This document shows positions 53,484 through 64,000 of a stretch of DNA of 64,000 nucleotides, piece by piece. The notes below the pieces were generated by a model. It was not told where the DNA came from. It did no database searches and saw only the letters and a list, made by a program, of their open reading frames with translations. Source of the stretch: Chloroflexota bacterium (lineage in GTDB: Bacteria > Chloroflexota > Anaerolineae > Caldilineales > Caldilineaceae); the NCBI GenBank assembly GCA_016861025.1, contig BOKO01000009.1:161236-225235 (forward strand), given 5' to 3'. Made by a program: the position numbers and the translations under genes. The stretch's first letter is position 1; each line of letters opens with the position of its first letter.

Positions 53484-54250
53484 TTGCGCACGAAATAGTA
53501 CGCCCAAACCGGCTTGCCATGCACCTGGCACCAGTGCTCGCGGTGCGTTGGCGCGGCGGCGCCGATGCGTGCCGCCAGCGCCGGATCATGGGGGGAGAAA
53601 GCAGGATGACCCTCGACCAGGTAGCGCACCAGCTCGCCGTATTCCTGCACGTCGCTCTTGAAGTGCAGCAAGCCGCCGCTGTGCAGTTTCGCCGCCAGCA
53701 GATCGACAAACGGCGGCGAGAAGAGTCGCCTGATCTTGTGCTCTTTTTTCCACCACGGGTCGGGGAAGAGGATGTGCACCATCGTTGCGCGCCCATCGTC
53801 GATCAGGCGCGGCAGGCTGAAGCGGGCATCATCGTCGCTGATCCACAGATTGCTGTGCAGTGGGGATGCATGTTCAGGCTCCGTCTCGATCATGCGCTGG
53901 ATGCGCGCCAGCATCAGCCGCGTCGCCTTCGTTTTGGTCTCGTAGCCGATCAGAAGATGGTGTGGGAACCGCTGCGCGCGGTCGAGTAGAAAATCGCCGC
54001 GCCCAAAGCCGATCTCGATCTCCAGCGGTCGCGACGAAGCCAGCAGTGCACGCAACGCCGCGCCGTTGCCAGATCGCGCATCGTCGAGCGCCAGCGTGCG
54101 AAAGAAAGGCAGGTCAGCGCCCCACGTCGGCAGCAGATGCGCGCCGGGACGATGGCGCGGGTCGCCGCCGATCAGCCCTTTGCCAGCCTCCCAGTCCGCC
54201 TGCACCTGGGCGCGTTCGGCTTCGGTCAGCTCTTCCCATGCAAAGTCCAT
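53480..54250 (-). CDS. trmB: tRNA (guanine-N7-)-methyltransferase
   Basis: TrmB makes m7G46 in the tRNA variable loop. The 256-aa protein shows LEIEIGFGRGDFLLDRAQRF (SAM motif), HILFPDPWWKKEHKIRRLF (catalytic region with the family Pro-Asp-Pro-Trp), and LLHFKSDVQEYGELVRYLVE. An N-terminal extension of about 75 residues (AWEELTEAERAQVQADWEAG) is longer than in E. coli. AAGGA just before the ATG at 54250 favours this start; another ATG at 54289 is possible. It overlaps the DNA methyltransferase gene by 4 nt. Confidence 0.92.
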   Translation of the reverse strand: MDFAWEELTEAERAQVQADWEAGKGLIGGDPRHRPGAHLLPTWGADLPFFRTLALDDARSGNGAALRALLASSRPLEIEIGFGRGDFLLDRAQRFPHHLLIGYETKTKATRLMLARIQRMIETEPEHASPLHSNLWISDDDARFSLPRLIDDGRATMVHILFPDPWWKKEHKIRRLFSPPFVDLLAAKLHSGGLLHFKSDVQEYGELVRYLVEGHPAFSPHDPALAARIGAAAPTHREHWCQVHGKPVWAYYFVRK

Positions 54251-54293
54251 GCGTCCTTGCGAGAATGAGGTCGGAGAATACGCGATCATCGGT

Positions 54294-54512
54294 TTATTGT
54301 GCACTGGTGATGCCGAGCAGCAACTGCACAGCCTGCTCACCGATGGCGGCGACCGTGTCCACCCAATCGACGCCCTCCGCAAACGCCGAAAGGTCAATCG
54401 CATCCAGCATCGGCATCCACACTGACACTGCATACCAGAAACCAAACAGCCCCATTGCAATGACTGCAATGAAACTGGCTCGAATCACCCACCGATTGTT
54501 CTGTCGCACCAT
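54294..54512 (-). CDS. Small membrane protein, 72 aa
   Basis: One clear transmembrane helix (RASFIAVIAMGLFGFWYAVS) is followed by an acidic, mildly hydrophobic tail (LDAIDLSAFAEGVDWVDTVA). It lies directly upstream of trmB, close enough to share a transcript. No family recognised. Confidence 0.5.
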   Translation of the reverse strand: MVRQNNRWVIRASFIAVIAMGLFGFWYAVSVWMPMLDAIDLSAFAEGVDWVDTVAAIGEQAVQLLLGITSAQ

Positions 54513-54608
54513 ACGCTATGCCGAAGTTTGCGTGTGCGTCGCACTGCTCTTGTCGCGATACATTGACATAAAGATGTTATCCAGTGCGACGCACACTTCG
54601 AGACAAAT

Positions 54609-54636
54609 TTGCCAATCATCGCCGCTATGATATACT
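54609..54636 (+). promoter_or_regulatory. Promoter of tRNA-Val
   Basis: TTGCCA (54609-54614) and TATACT (54631-54636) with a 16-bp spacer stand about 24 nt before the tRNA. Confidence 0.65.
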
Positions 54637-54658
54637 ACCGAGAGTCAAACGACGAATC

Positions 54659-54733
<75 letters not shown>

Positions 54734-54792
54734 CTCTCTCCTTCGCTGTTAGCGCATCTAGCCAACCCGCTGTTTCCAGTCACACGATAGCC

Positions 54793-55080
54793 ATGGCCGA
54801 AGAACAAATTCAGGTGCGCATCACCTGGGAGCCGGACAGTGACAAGCCCGCCTATTTCACCAATCATATGTTTGTCACCTACGACGGCGCCGTGTACACT
54901 CTGCGTTTCTATCAGCTTTTGCCACCGGTGCTGGCTGGGCTAGACGCCGCTGCCGTGAACACCATCGATAGCGTCTCTGCACGCCATATCACCACACTTG
55001 TCGTCCCGGCTGCTACATTACCAAGCATCGTACGCGCTCTGCAGGACGTTCTCGAAAAGGCGGAGAATCCTGAATTGTGA
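54793..55080 (+). CDS. DUF3467-like protein, 95 aa
   Basis: The sequence starts ITWEPDSDKPAYFTNHMFVT, recalling DUF3467 (Y-x-N-x-x-x-V after the first strand), and ends with SIVRALQDVLEKAENPE, the helix that closes that fold. It is small, soluble and without a catalytic motif. It begins a run of three genes with overlapping ends just after tRNA-Val. A role in a shared complex is suggested only by that coupling. Confidence 0.6.
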   Translation: MAEEQIQVRITWEPDSDKPAYFTNHMFVTYDGAVYTLRFYQLLPPVLAGLDAAAVNTIDSVSARHITTLVVPAATLPSIVRALQDVLEKAENPEL

Positions 55081-55517
55081 CTCAGACCATGACCATGCAC
55101 GCTGCGCAGACCATAGCCCCGTCGTGGGAACGCGTCGAGCAAGCATCTACGTTGCCACAGAATCGTGTTGCACTATCGGTAGAACGTGACGTTCTACAAG
55201 AGATGGTGATGGACGCATTCCATTCATTTGTGGCGGCAGTACGGGGAATTCCCTCGGTCGAACAGGTGCGAGCGCACGTGGCGGGCACCCACCTACATCT
55301 GGTCACTTATATGAGTTGCAGCACCGAACCGGAGCGTTACGCCGTCTACGCCGCTGAGATTGCTGTACATGATCGCTATCCACACATCCAATTCGAGTTT
55401 GATCTTATCGACCGCAAGGGGCGCCCTGTGCAGTATGGCGAACTGACTGGCAAATTTATCGAGATTATTCGTGACCTCCCGGATCAGACTGATGAGCCTG
55501 CGCTTCACCAAGTTTGA
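55077..55517 (+). CDS. Hypothetical protein, 146 aa
   Basis: Its start overlaps the preceding stop by 4 nt. The middle, VAGTHLHLVTYMSCSTEPER followed by YAVYAAEIAVHDRYPHIQFE, has an alternating strand pattern, and it ends in GELTGKFIEIIRDLPDQ. No known family. The end of the gene overlaps the next by 26 nt. Confidence 0.6.
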   Translation: MTQTMTMHAAQTIAPSWERVEQASTLPQNRVALSVERDVLQEMVMDAFHSFVAAVRGIPSVEQVRAHVAGTHLHLVTYMSCSTEPERYAVYAAEIAVHDRYPHIQFEFDLIDRKGRPVQYGELTGKFIEIIRDLPDQTDEPALHQV

Positions 55518-55902
55518 TGCGGTTGCGCACCGCGCCAAAGCCACACACAACATTGATGTAGCGAACGCCATTGCCAAACTGCCCGATGATGCCAGGGATT
55601 GGCAGGTCACTGCGCTATTCTATGCCGCAGTTCATCTCATACAGGCATACTTTGCTGCTATCGGCAGCAGCTACCCACAGACACACCAGGATCGCGACCA
55701 TGCCATCATTCAGGATCGGCGGCTGCGCAAAATTTACAATGACTATCGGGAACTAAAGCAAGCAGCCGTTGCCAGCCGCTACCTTTGTTGGCCCGTGAAC
55801 GATTTCGATGTCAGCGAAGCCAAACGTCATCTGGCGATGGTGCAGGCTTTTATCGACGACGCGCTGGCGACGTCCGAACCGCCAGTGCACCGCGACTCAT
55901 AA
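55492..55902 (+). CDS. HEPN-like helical protein, 136 aa
   Basis: From the ATG at 55492 the protein starts SLRFTKFDAVAHRAKATHNI and has DWQVTALFYAAVHLIQAYFA, then HQDRDHAIIQDRRLRKIYND, then EAKRHLAMVQAFIDDAL. The first and last helices fit the HEPN fold of nucleotide-binding or RNase toxins, but a clear R-x4-6-H catalytic pair is not evident. With the two preceding small genes it could be a toxin-antitoxin-like or mobile accessory unit; this is inference. Confidence 0.55.
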   Translation: MSLRFTKFDAVAHRAKATHNIDVANAIAKLPDDARDWQVTALFYAAVHLIQAYFAAIGSSYPQTHQDRDHAIIQDRRLRKIYNDYRELKQAAVASRYLCWPVNDFDVSEAKRHLAMVQAFIDDALATSEPPVHRDS

Positions 55903-55933
55903 CCCAGACCCTGTCCAAGCCGGCAATCCACCC

Positions 55934-56665
<732 letters not shown>

Positions 56666-56678
56666 GGCGACCGTGCGC

Positions 56679-57408
<730 letters not shown>

Positions 57409-57416
<8 letters not shown>

Positions 57417-59787
57417 ACGCCAGCACCTCGCGGATCGTCAGCCGCACAGCATTGCGCGCTGGCCCAAGACTCGCCGCCACTGCCAACGCCAGCAGCACAA
57501 AAAACCACGCAATCGCCGCGGGCAGCGCATAGGTGAACGACAGCGGCGTATCGAGCAGCGCCACGCCGATCTGTTCGCTCATCACCTGCGCCACCGGATA
57601 CGACAGCGCAAAGCCGATGACCCAACTCAACGTGGCGATCACCAGCCCTTCCAGCAACACGATGCGTCGGATCGCGCCGTTGGACGCACCGACTGCGCGC
57701 AGCACGCCGATCTCGCGGATACGCTCCAGCATGTTGATGCCCATCGTCGTCGAAAGCCCCAGGCTGCCGACCAGACCAAGCAGCACGGCGTTGAGGATCA
57801 GAAAGCCGACGATCACATCGAACATCAGCCCGTTCTGGGCGTTGAGCGTCTGCGTGGTGCGCGTTGTGCGCACGGCGTAGCCCAGTTTCTCGAAGTGTTG
57901 GAGCAGCAAGGCTTCCATCGTCTTCTGGCCCAGCAGGTCGTGTGACTCCGTGATCACCTGCACGCTGTTGGCGCGCCCGGGGCTGCGGTTCTCGTAGCCG
58001 AAGACACCCTGATTCATGTAGAGCTTTGGCCCCTGCGCGTCTGAACCGACAAAGCCGACAACCAGCCACTCGCGCTCGCGTCCATTCATCTTGAGCGTGA
58101 TGCGATCGCCGACGCGCACATCCGGCTCGTCCTGCACCACGCTGGCGTTGAGCACGACCGCGTACTCGTCGTCAGGCAGCAGCCAGCGCCCGGCCTGGAT
58201 GATCGGATCGACCATGGTCGAGGCTTCGGGCAGCGCAATCACCTGATAGCGGTTGCTTTCGAGACCATCGGGGCGCACGCGCGTGGCGCCGCCCAACGCC
58301 CAGCTCTCGACGCCGACCACGCCGGGCGCCGCCAGCGCCGCCGACTCCAGCCGGGCGATGCGGTGCGACTCTTGAAGCTGCACCTGCACGTCATATTGGT
58401 GATAGCGCAGAAAGTCTTCCTGCGTTGTGTTGACCGAAATGCGCACTGAGATCACGGCGATGAAGAGCGCCGTGCCCAGGATCATCACGACCATCGTGCG
58501 CAGCAGCCGTCCTTTGTGGCGTAGCGTGTTGCGAATCGCCAGCAGCAGGGGGCGCTGCAGCCAGCGTTTAGGCAGGCGCGCCAGCAGCCGATCAAAGAAA
58601 CCGCCGCCGGTCGTCCCTGTCTGCATCCCCAACTCGTTGAGCGCGGCGTAGGTCGTGATGCGCGTCCCCTGCAACACTGGAAACAGCCCCGCCAACACCG
58701 GGATAAAGACGCCGATCGCCACCATCACGCCGTAGACCCACAGCGGCACATCCAGGCTGTCCGGGCGCAGGTTGACCAGGTCCTGGATCAGGTTAGTCAT
58801 CAGATATTGCGCCGTCCACGTCGCCAGCGGAATCGCAATCGAAAACGCAAGCACGCCAAAGACCAGCACGAGCGAGAGATACATCACGATCATCTGCCCG
58901 CGGCTGGCGCCGACCAGCTTCATGATGCCGATCTGGTTGACCTGCTGTGCGATCAGCGCCGAAATCGTGTTGATAACCAGAAACGCCGAGAGCAGCAGAA
59001 TCACCCAGCCAAAGAACGACAGGATCATCACCGCAGTGTTGACGATCGACTCGATGATCGACCTGCCGACGATCGTACGCCCGACGATGGTGCGGTCACT
59101 GCGCTCGATGCGCTGCTCCACGGCGGTGACGATGGCGCGTGGCTCGCCGGCGTCCCGGTCAAGCCGCAGCCGCATCTCCGTGAAGAGCGCGCCGCCGCCC
59201 AGATACTCCATGCCAGCGGGCGTCACCGCGCCGACAGTGAAGGTGGTGATCTCCGGGCTGGGATAGCGCGGGTCGTGCATCGTGCCGGTCACGATAAACT
59301 GCTTGTGCGTCCCGTCCGCCAGCTCGACCATGATCGTATCGCCGATCGCCACGCCAAGAAAGCGCAGCGCCATGTGTTCGAGCATGATCTCGTTGCGCTT
59401 GTCGGGCCAGCGTCCGGCAATGAAGGGATAGCGGTCAACGCGCATGTCGGTGAAATCGTCGATGGCGACGATCTCAATGTTGCGCCGCGCGCCATCCGCC
59501 ACCGGCACACGCGCACGCAGCGACTGCCGTCCTTCAGCCGCAATCACGCCCGGAACCTCCTGCACCCGCTCCGCCAGCTTGGCGTCGAAGGGCTGCGTGT
59601 AGACAATGGCGTCGGCAAGCAGCGCCTCGTTGCGGTCGCTGTGAAACTCGCGCAGCATCAGCATCTGCGTCGCCATGATCGCGCCGACAGCATAGACGCC
59701 CACCGCCACCGCCAGCGACACAATCAGCGTGCGTGTGCGGTGGCTCCACAGGTCGCTGATGACTTTATACCAACGAATCCGAATCAT
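57409..59787 (-). CDS. FtsX/MacB-like ABC permease, eight-helix type
   Basis: The 792-aa protein begins with a cytosolic helix and TM1 (LWSHRTRTLIVSLAVAVGVY), then a large extracytoplasmic domain. FtsX helices follow around residues 240-390 (VINTISALIAQQVNQIGIMK, VGASRGQMIVMYLSLVLVFG). A second copy of the whole pattern begins near residue 420 (LLLAIRNTLRHKGRLLRTMV) and ends with the FtsX motif GINMLERIREIGVLRAVGAS. This duplicated organisation matches LolCE/MacB-like or peptide-sensing permeases of large size. The ATG at 59787 is preferred to one 54 nt upstream. It should pair with the two ATPases downstream. Confidence 0.87.
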
Positions 59788-60022
59788 TCCGTTTTGTGAC
59801 TTACCCCAGCCCGTGTCGTTGATCGACTCAAACAAAAGCACACGATAAGCCTGCCGCTGCAGTTAGGCTGCGTGGATCAAAGCGCCCTCGGCAGGTCACC
59901 CGACTGGCAAGCATAGCCACCAAATGAAATGGTGTCAATGTAAAGAGGGGATTGATCGCCATGTTCAACTCCACCTTCCAGACGGCTTACGCATGTGGTA
60001 TGATCTCCGCAGGAGGTGAAGC

Positions 60023-60721
60023 ATGAGTTCACAAGCCGCCGAGCAGAACTACGAACCTGTCCTGTCCACACACCCTGAGCTGCCATCCGACGAGCGCATT
60101 TTGCGGCGTCGTCTATTGCAAGTTTTGCTGGCGCCGCCAGCATCAGAAGCTATCACTTATGAGGAGTTTCTGGACTGGGCGGATGAAGACACGTTGGCAG
60201 AATGGGTGGATGGAAAAATTGTTATGACTAGCCCTGCATCTACGATTCATCAGACGATTGCTGGTTTCCTGCTGAAAGTGATGGGCATCTACGCCGAGAC
60301 GCACAAGGTAGGCGTGATGATCAGTTCTCCATTCCAGATGAAATTGGAGAATGGTCGTGAACCCGACCTGCTGTTCATTGCCAACGACCATCTGTCCCGG
60401 CTCAAGTCCACATATCTAGAGGGACCGGCTGATTTGGTGGTGGAGATTGTTTTCCCAGAAAGCACGGGGCGCGACCGCGGCGAAAAATTCACCGAGTACG
60501 AAGCGGGCGGCGTGTTGGAATACTGGCTGATCGACCCGCAGCGGCGGTGGGCGGAGTTCTACCAGTTGCGCAACGGGCGCTATCACCTGGCTTACGCGGG
60601 CGAAGCGGGCGACTATCACGCGCAGGTGCTGCCCGGCTTCTGGCTGCGCGTCGAATGGCTCTGGCCCCAGACGATGCCGCCGGTGCTCGAGGTGCTGCGC
60701 ATGTTGCAGGTAATCGCGTGA
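60023..60721 (+). CDS. Uma2-family (DUF820) putative restriction-like endonuclease
   Basis: The 232-aa protein has the PD-(D/E)XK-type core: TYEEFLDWADEDTLAEWVDG at the start, NGREPDLLFIANDHLSRLKS with the catalytic Asp, then GPADLVVEIVFPESTGRDRG (E-x-V as the E-x-K-like site), and GVLEYWLIDPQRRWAEFYQL. These nucleases are abundant in cyanobacteria and Chloroflexota and their role is unclear; some are mobile. AGGAGG precedes the ATG and TATGAT is a likely -10. It diverges from the ABC permease gene. Confidence 0.88.
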   Translation: MSSQAAEQNYEPVLSTHPELPSDERILRRRLLQVLLAPPASEAITYEEFLDWADEDTLAEWVDGKIVMTSPASTIHQTIAGFLLKVMGIYAETHKVGVMISSPFQMKLENGREPDLLFIANDHLSRLKSTYLEGPADLVVEIVFPESTGRDRGEKFTEYEAGGVLEYWLIDPQRRWAEFYQLRNGRYHLAYAGEAGDYHAQVLPGFWLRVEWLWPQTMPPVLEVLRMLQVIA

Positions 60722-60756
60722 TGAACTCCATCTGACCGATGAAAAGTGGGAATAAG

Positions 60757-61041
60757 ATGAGCCAGGATCACACCATCGACATCATCGAGTCTTGCTATCG
60801 ACAGATCGCCAGCGACGGCGCCGCCTTGCGGCGCTGGCAGAAGCAGTACATAGCGCATCTCGACGCCGCCCACGCCGCCGAGCTGGCTGAAATGACTGCG
60901 CGCTACGCCGCCCAACGCCGCACGGTCGAGACTCAGCGCCAGACGCAGCACGCCACCGCCGACGCCGTGCTTGCACAGGAAAACGCTGCCATCTACTCGC
61001 TCTGGCAGCAGGCCGCGGCTGCGCCGAAATGGGCTGGCTAA
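60757..61041 (+). CDS. Hypothetical helical protein, 94 aa
   Basis: The sequence is one long charged helix or coiled coil (IDIIESCYRQIASDGAALRR, ELAEMTARYAAQRRTVETQR) with no hydrophobic core segment. The start at 60757 has a G-rich GTGGGA upstream; 60739 is an alternative. It follows the Uma2 gene after 35 nt and may share its transcript. Function unknown. Confidence 0.5.
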   Translation: MSQDHTIDIIESCYRQIASDGAALRRWQKQYIAHLDAAHAAELAEMTARYAAQRRTVETQRQTQHATADAVLAQENAAIYSLWQQAAAAPKWAG

Positions 61042-61088
61042 GGCGCCCGCTGTGCCAACGCGTGCCGGCGGAATTGCCGTGACAACGA

Positions 61089-62132
61089 TTAAGCCCACAA
61101 CTTCGTGATCTCATCCACTGCAAAGGTTGGGAAGGAGATGCGCCGGCCATCCTGCAATGCCGACAGACCCTGCTTTGCGGGCACGACCCGACCGATGACT
61201 CTGGCTGGGCAGCCGATCGTCTCCCACAGTTGAAGCAGCGCATCGACGTGCACGGGTGGCGCGGTCGCCAACAGCGCGCCGGAGGCAAGCGTGCCCATCG
61301 GGTCGAGGTCGAACGCTGCACATAACCGTCGGCTCAGATCAGGGATCGGGATGCGGTCGATGTCGATCTCCATGCCGGTTCCAGACGCCATCGCCAGCTC
61401 GACGATGCCGGTTGCCAGCCCGCCTTCGGTCGGATCGTGCATGGCAGTGACCAACCCGGCACGCGCGGCTGCCAACGCCGGTTCCAGCACGCTGATGCCC
61501 GGGGAAAAAAGATAGTTGGCGGCTTCGTCCAACTCCGCTGCATCCCAACCATCGTCGAGAAGGTGATTGCGCATCTCGCGCGCGATGATACTCGTTCCTT
61601 CAATTGGCACGGCGCCCGCCAGCAGCACGGCATCACCAACCTGACAGCCACCGCTGCGCACGTACTGCGTGCGCAGCGCCTCACCCAGCATCGCCCCGGA
61701 GACGACCGGCTGGCTGACCGAGGGCGTCACCTCGCTGTGTCCGCCCGCCACCACGATGCCAAGCGAGCGACATGCCTGCCCGATCTGGTCGAAGATCGCA
61801 CGCGCCATGCCGAAATCGGCGACGCCAGCGGGCAACAGCACGGTGGGCAAAAAGAAGCGCGGGGTGGCGCCGGTCACTGCCAGATCGTTGGCGCAGATAT
61901 TGACAGCGTAAAAACCGATCTGGTCGGTTGCGAAGGTGATAGGGTCGCTCTTGACCACCAGCAACCGGCCGCTGGCAGCATCAAAATCGATCACAGCGGC
62001 ATCTTCACCGACCGAAGGCCCTAACAAAAGCTGCGGGTCTTGCGTTGGCAAGCCGCTGAGCAAGTCTGCCAGCATGGCATGGGGCAATTTGCCCGCGCGG
62101 AGTTCGTTCGCACGATCAAGAACGGTTGTCAC
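61089..62132 (-). CDS. AIR synthase-related (PurM-like) protein
   Basis: The 347-aa protein has the ATP-binding PurM fold: SVGEDAAVIDF near the N-terminus, ICANDLAVTGATPRFFLPTV, VVAGGHSEVTPSVSQPVVSG and VTAMHDPTEGGLATGIVELA. Such motifs are shared by PurM, ThiL, SelD and HypE. The HypE C-terminal PR(I/V)C cysteine is missing (it ends ITKLWA), and no hyp genes are near, so it is one of the AIR-synthase-related proteins of unknown substrate. Confidence 0.78.
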   Translation of the reverse strand: MTTVLDRANELRAGKLPHAMLADLLSGLPTQDPQLLLGPSVGEDAAVIDFDAASGRLLVVKSDPITFATDQIGFYAVNICANDLAVTGATPRFFLPTVLLPAGVADFGMARAIFDQIGQACRSLGIVVAGGHSEVTPSVSQPVVSGAMLGEALRTQYVRSGGCQVGDAVLLAGAVPIEGTSIIAREMRNHLLDDGWDAAELDEAANYLFSPGISVLEPALAAARAGLVTAMHDPTEGGLATGIVELAMASGTGMEIDIDRIPIPDLSRRLCAAFDLDPMGTLASGALLATAPPVHVDALLQLWETIGCPARVIGRVVPAKQGLSALQDGRRISFPTFAVDEITKLWA

Positions 62133-62147
62133 CAGATACTCAGCCTC

Positions 62148-63767
62148 TCAATTGATGACATGCACCGGCATGCCGATAAACGCCAACTTGAAGAGGGTGG
62201 AGGCTTCCAGGTCATCCAACATGGCGCAGCCAAAGGTTGCGGGTTGTCCGATCAGACCCGACCAGATTTTACGCCCTGTCTGCCAGGCAACCGGCAAACC
62301 GTGGATGCCGTTCTCGTAGGGACCAACGTCGTAAATGCCCAGCCAGTAGGGCATGTCGAGCTTCCAGACATTGCTCTTGGCGTTGAGGATTTTGGATTGC
62401 ACGGCGTAGTTGCCGGCTTTGGTGCGGCGTTCGCCCGCGCCGGTGCTGCAGGGCCAGGCGTACAGAATTCTAGCGCCCTGATAGACCCAACATTGCTGGC
62501 GGCTCAGACTGACGACAAACCGCGTCCCCGACATCGGCACGGGCGGGAACGTCAAGTTGAGCGGCGGCGGCCCGTAGGGGATTTTCAGTTCCATGTTGTT
62601 GTAGACAGTCGATGTATCGGGCAGGTTATTGTAGGTCTGAATCGCCAACATCGTCGTGTTCAGGTTGCGGGCAATCTCGGACATCGTGTCGCCGGGCTGG
62701 ACCGTGTAGTAGAAAAAGCCGCTGCGCGGCGGCCCGATCTGGTTGCGCAGGGTGGGCGTGGCGCTGCTCTCGGCAATGCCAGGGATGATCAGGCGCTGAC
62801 CTGGATACACGGTGTTCGGGTCGGCGATGCGGTTGGTCTGCAACAGCGCGGCAAACGTCACGCCATATTCCGCTGCGATCTTGCTCAAGGTTTCGCCGGT
62901 GCGCACTAAATGTTCGCGTGCAGGGGAGCGCGGGCGCAGCTCGTCGCCGGTGGCTGGCAGCAACAACAGCCGTCCAGCATTCAGCGGCGCATTCAGGCTT
63001 GGAAAACGATTGAGACGGCGCAATGACTCGGCGTCCACACCGGTGCGCAACGCGATCAAGCTGAGCGTGTCGCCCGCCCGCACCGTGTACGTGCGATTCA
63101 AGCTGCCGAGCGGGTTGCCGCTGCGTTCAATTGGTGTTCCTGGCGCCGCAGCTACGATGGCAGGCTGTTCTGTTTCGTCGATCGAGGCAATCGCTGGCTC
63201 TGCATCGCCCGGAGGTAATGCGGCTGGCTCGCTAGTCTGCGGTTCCGCGGCTTGCAGCGTGGGTTGAGTTTCTGCCCGCAGACGCAGCGTCTGCCCAACA
63301 AGAATCGTGTCGGCGTCGTCAATGACGTTGAGCGCACGCAGGGTCGCGAGCGGAATGTCGAAACGGCTGGCAATTGCGGTCAGGGTGTCGCCAGGCATGA
63401 CAGTGTAGGTTTCGGGCTGGTCAGTTGGGGCCTCTGTGTCTGGCAATTCGGTTTCCGACTGCGTAGCGCCTGCGGATGATTGCGGGATGTCAAGCTGTTG
63501 CCCGCTATAAATGCTGTCGGCGTCGGTGATGCCGTTGGCAGCCATCAACTCGGCAAGGGTTACGCCATACTGACGCGCGATGCCGCTCAATGTTTCGCCG
63601 GGTTGGATGGTGTGCGTCTGTCCCTGCGCGTGCAGCGGTGCAGCGAGCAAAGCGGACGACAGCAACAGCAGTGATGTGATTCTGGTGTAATGACGGAATC
63701 CGCAGCGATGACGATTCGCCTGTCGGAGCAAGCGCCGATGCAGAGAAATCATGACCTGGAGCACCAT
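62148..63767 (-). CDS. Secreted LysM protein with C-terminal L,D-transpeptidase (YkuD) domain
   Basis: After a signal region (TRITSLLLLSSALLAAPLHA) come five LysM repeats at about residues 51-95, 120-163, 225-270, 283-328 and 349-394, each starting with a TYTV-x-x-GDT-type motif. The YkuD domain follows (about 412-539): FVVSLSRQQCWVYQGARILY, STGAGERRTKAGNYAV, ENGIHGLPVAWQ with the conserved His, and PATFGCAMLDD with the catalytic Cys. In most family members that Cys lies in SHGCIR/V; here the Ser-His is replaced by Thr-Phe and Arg by a Met/Leu context, so activity or specificity may differ. It should bind peptidoglycan or another glycan outside the cell. Confidence 0.85.
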   Translation of the reverse strand: MVLQVMISLHRRLLRQANRHRCGFRHYTRITSLLLLSSALLAAPLHAQGQTHTIQPGETLSGIARQYGVTLAELMAANGITDADSIYSGQQLDIPQSSAGATQSETELPDTEAPTDQPETYTVMPGDTLTAIASRFDIPLATLRALNVIDDADTILVGQTLRLRAETQPTLQAAEPQTSEPAALPPGDAEPAIASIDETEQPAIVAAAPGTPIERSGNPLGSLNRTYTVRAGDTLSLIALRTGVDAESLRRLNRFPSLNAPLNAGRLLLLPATGDELRPRSPAREHLVRTGETLSKIAAEYGVTFAALLQTNRIADPNTVYPGQRLIIPGIAESSATPTLRNQIGPPRSGFFYYTVQPGDTMSEIARNLNTTMLAIQTYNNLPDTSTVYNNMELKIPYGPPPLNLTFPPVPMSGTRFVVSLSRQQCWVYQGARILYAWPCSTGAGERRTKAGNYAVQSKILNAKSNVWKLDMPYWLGIYDVGPYENGIHGLPVAWQTGRKIWSGLIGQPATFGCAMLDDLEASTLFKLAFIGMPVHVIN

Positions 63768-63890
63768 TCACCTCGATATATCAGCAATAAATCTGCAATT
63801 GATCTTGCTGTGAGGGTACTCAGGTTCCAAGAATGTGTCAAACTGAAGATGAAGAAGTCAGAGAAAAGCAACCAAAAGAAAAACAGAGTG

Positions 63891-64000
<110 letters not shown>

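Noticed and set aside
61089..62132. Hydrogenase maturation protein HypE
   Set aside because: The C-terminal cysteine motif needed by HypE is absent and no hydrogenase genes are near.

Overview
The window looks like chromosome from a member of the Chloroflexota, perhaps Caldilinea-like. The basis is indirect: about 60% GC by eye, the gene families present, and GGAGATT heptad repeats that translate as SNLQSP inside proteins. This rests on pattern recognition, not on a search.

Bases 1 to about 15,935 are the integrase-proximal end of a tailed-phage prophage that continues past the left edge. Almost all its genes are on the minus strand and read from early to late toward the left. They are a repressor with a divergent control region, a ribbon-helix-helix protein, a tyrosine recombinase, a coiled-coil protein, a cassette of very small genes (34 to 86 aa), a RepA-like ATPase, a ParB-like protein, small membrane proteins, both terminase subunits, the portal, and a head morphogenesis protein with a possible nuclease tail. 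The right end carries only the 3' part of a tRNA gene, as expected at an attachment site. Seven copies of a 27-bp palindrome (10-bp arms, 7-bp spacer in six of seven), all in the same orientation, are scattered through the prophage. They are the best candidate here for an undescribed regulatory or partition system.

From 16 to 31 kb lie host genes: a GT39-like glycosyltransferase with a polysaccharide deacetylase; an ABC-2 exporter with a RibD-like reductase; an M24 peptidase; a penicillin-acylase family hydrolase; a truncated Rpn nuclease remnant; and a molybdenum hydroxylase operon (FAD, 2Fe-2S and molybdopterin subunits plus a ubiquitin-fold protein ending in GG).

From 31 to 48 kb: mutL, comM, rpiA, glk, a glutaredoxin coupled to trmFO, an AidB-like acyl-CoA dehydrogenase, a GH78 rhamnosidase, an ABC exporter, and a DUF2723 membrane mannosyltransferase divergent from a polyprenol-phosphate mannose synthase. 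The last two, with the GT39 protein, suggest extracytoplasmic protein or surface glycosylation.

From 48 to 64 kb: a large membrane protein with in-frame repeat insertions and a C-terminal ILEI-like domain, a SAM methyltransferase, an orphan DNA methyltransferase coupled to trmB, tRNA-Val(CAC), three small overlapping genes ending in a HEPN-like protein, a MacB-type ABC system, a Uma2 nuclease, an AIR-synthase-like protein, a LysM/L,D-transpeptidase, and a 5S rRNA running off the right edge.
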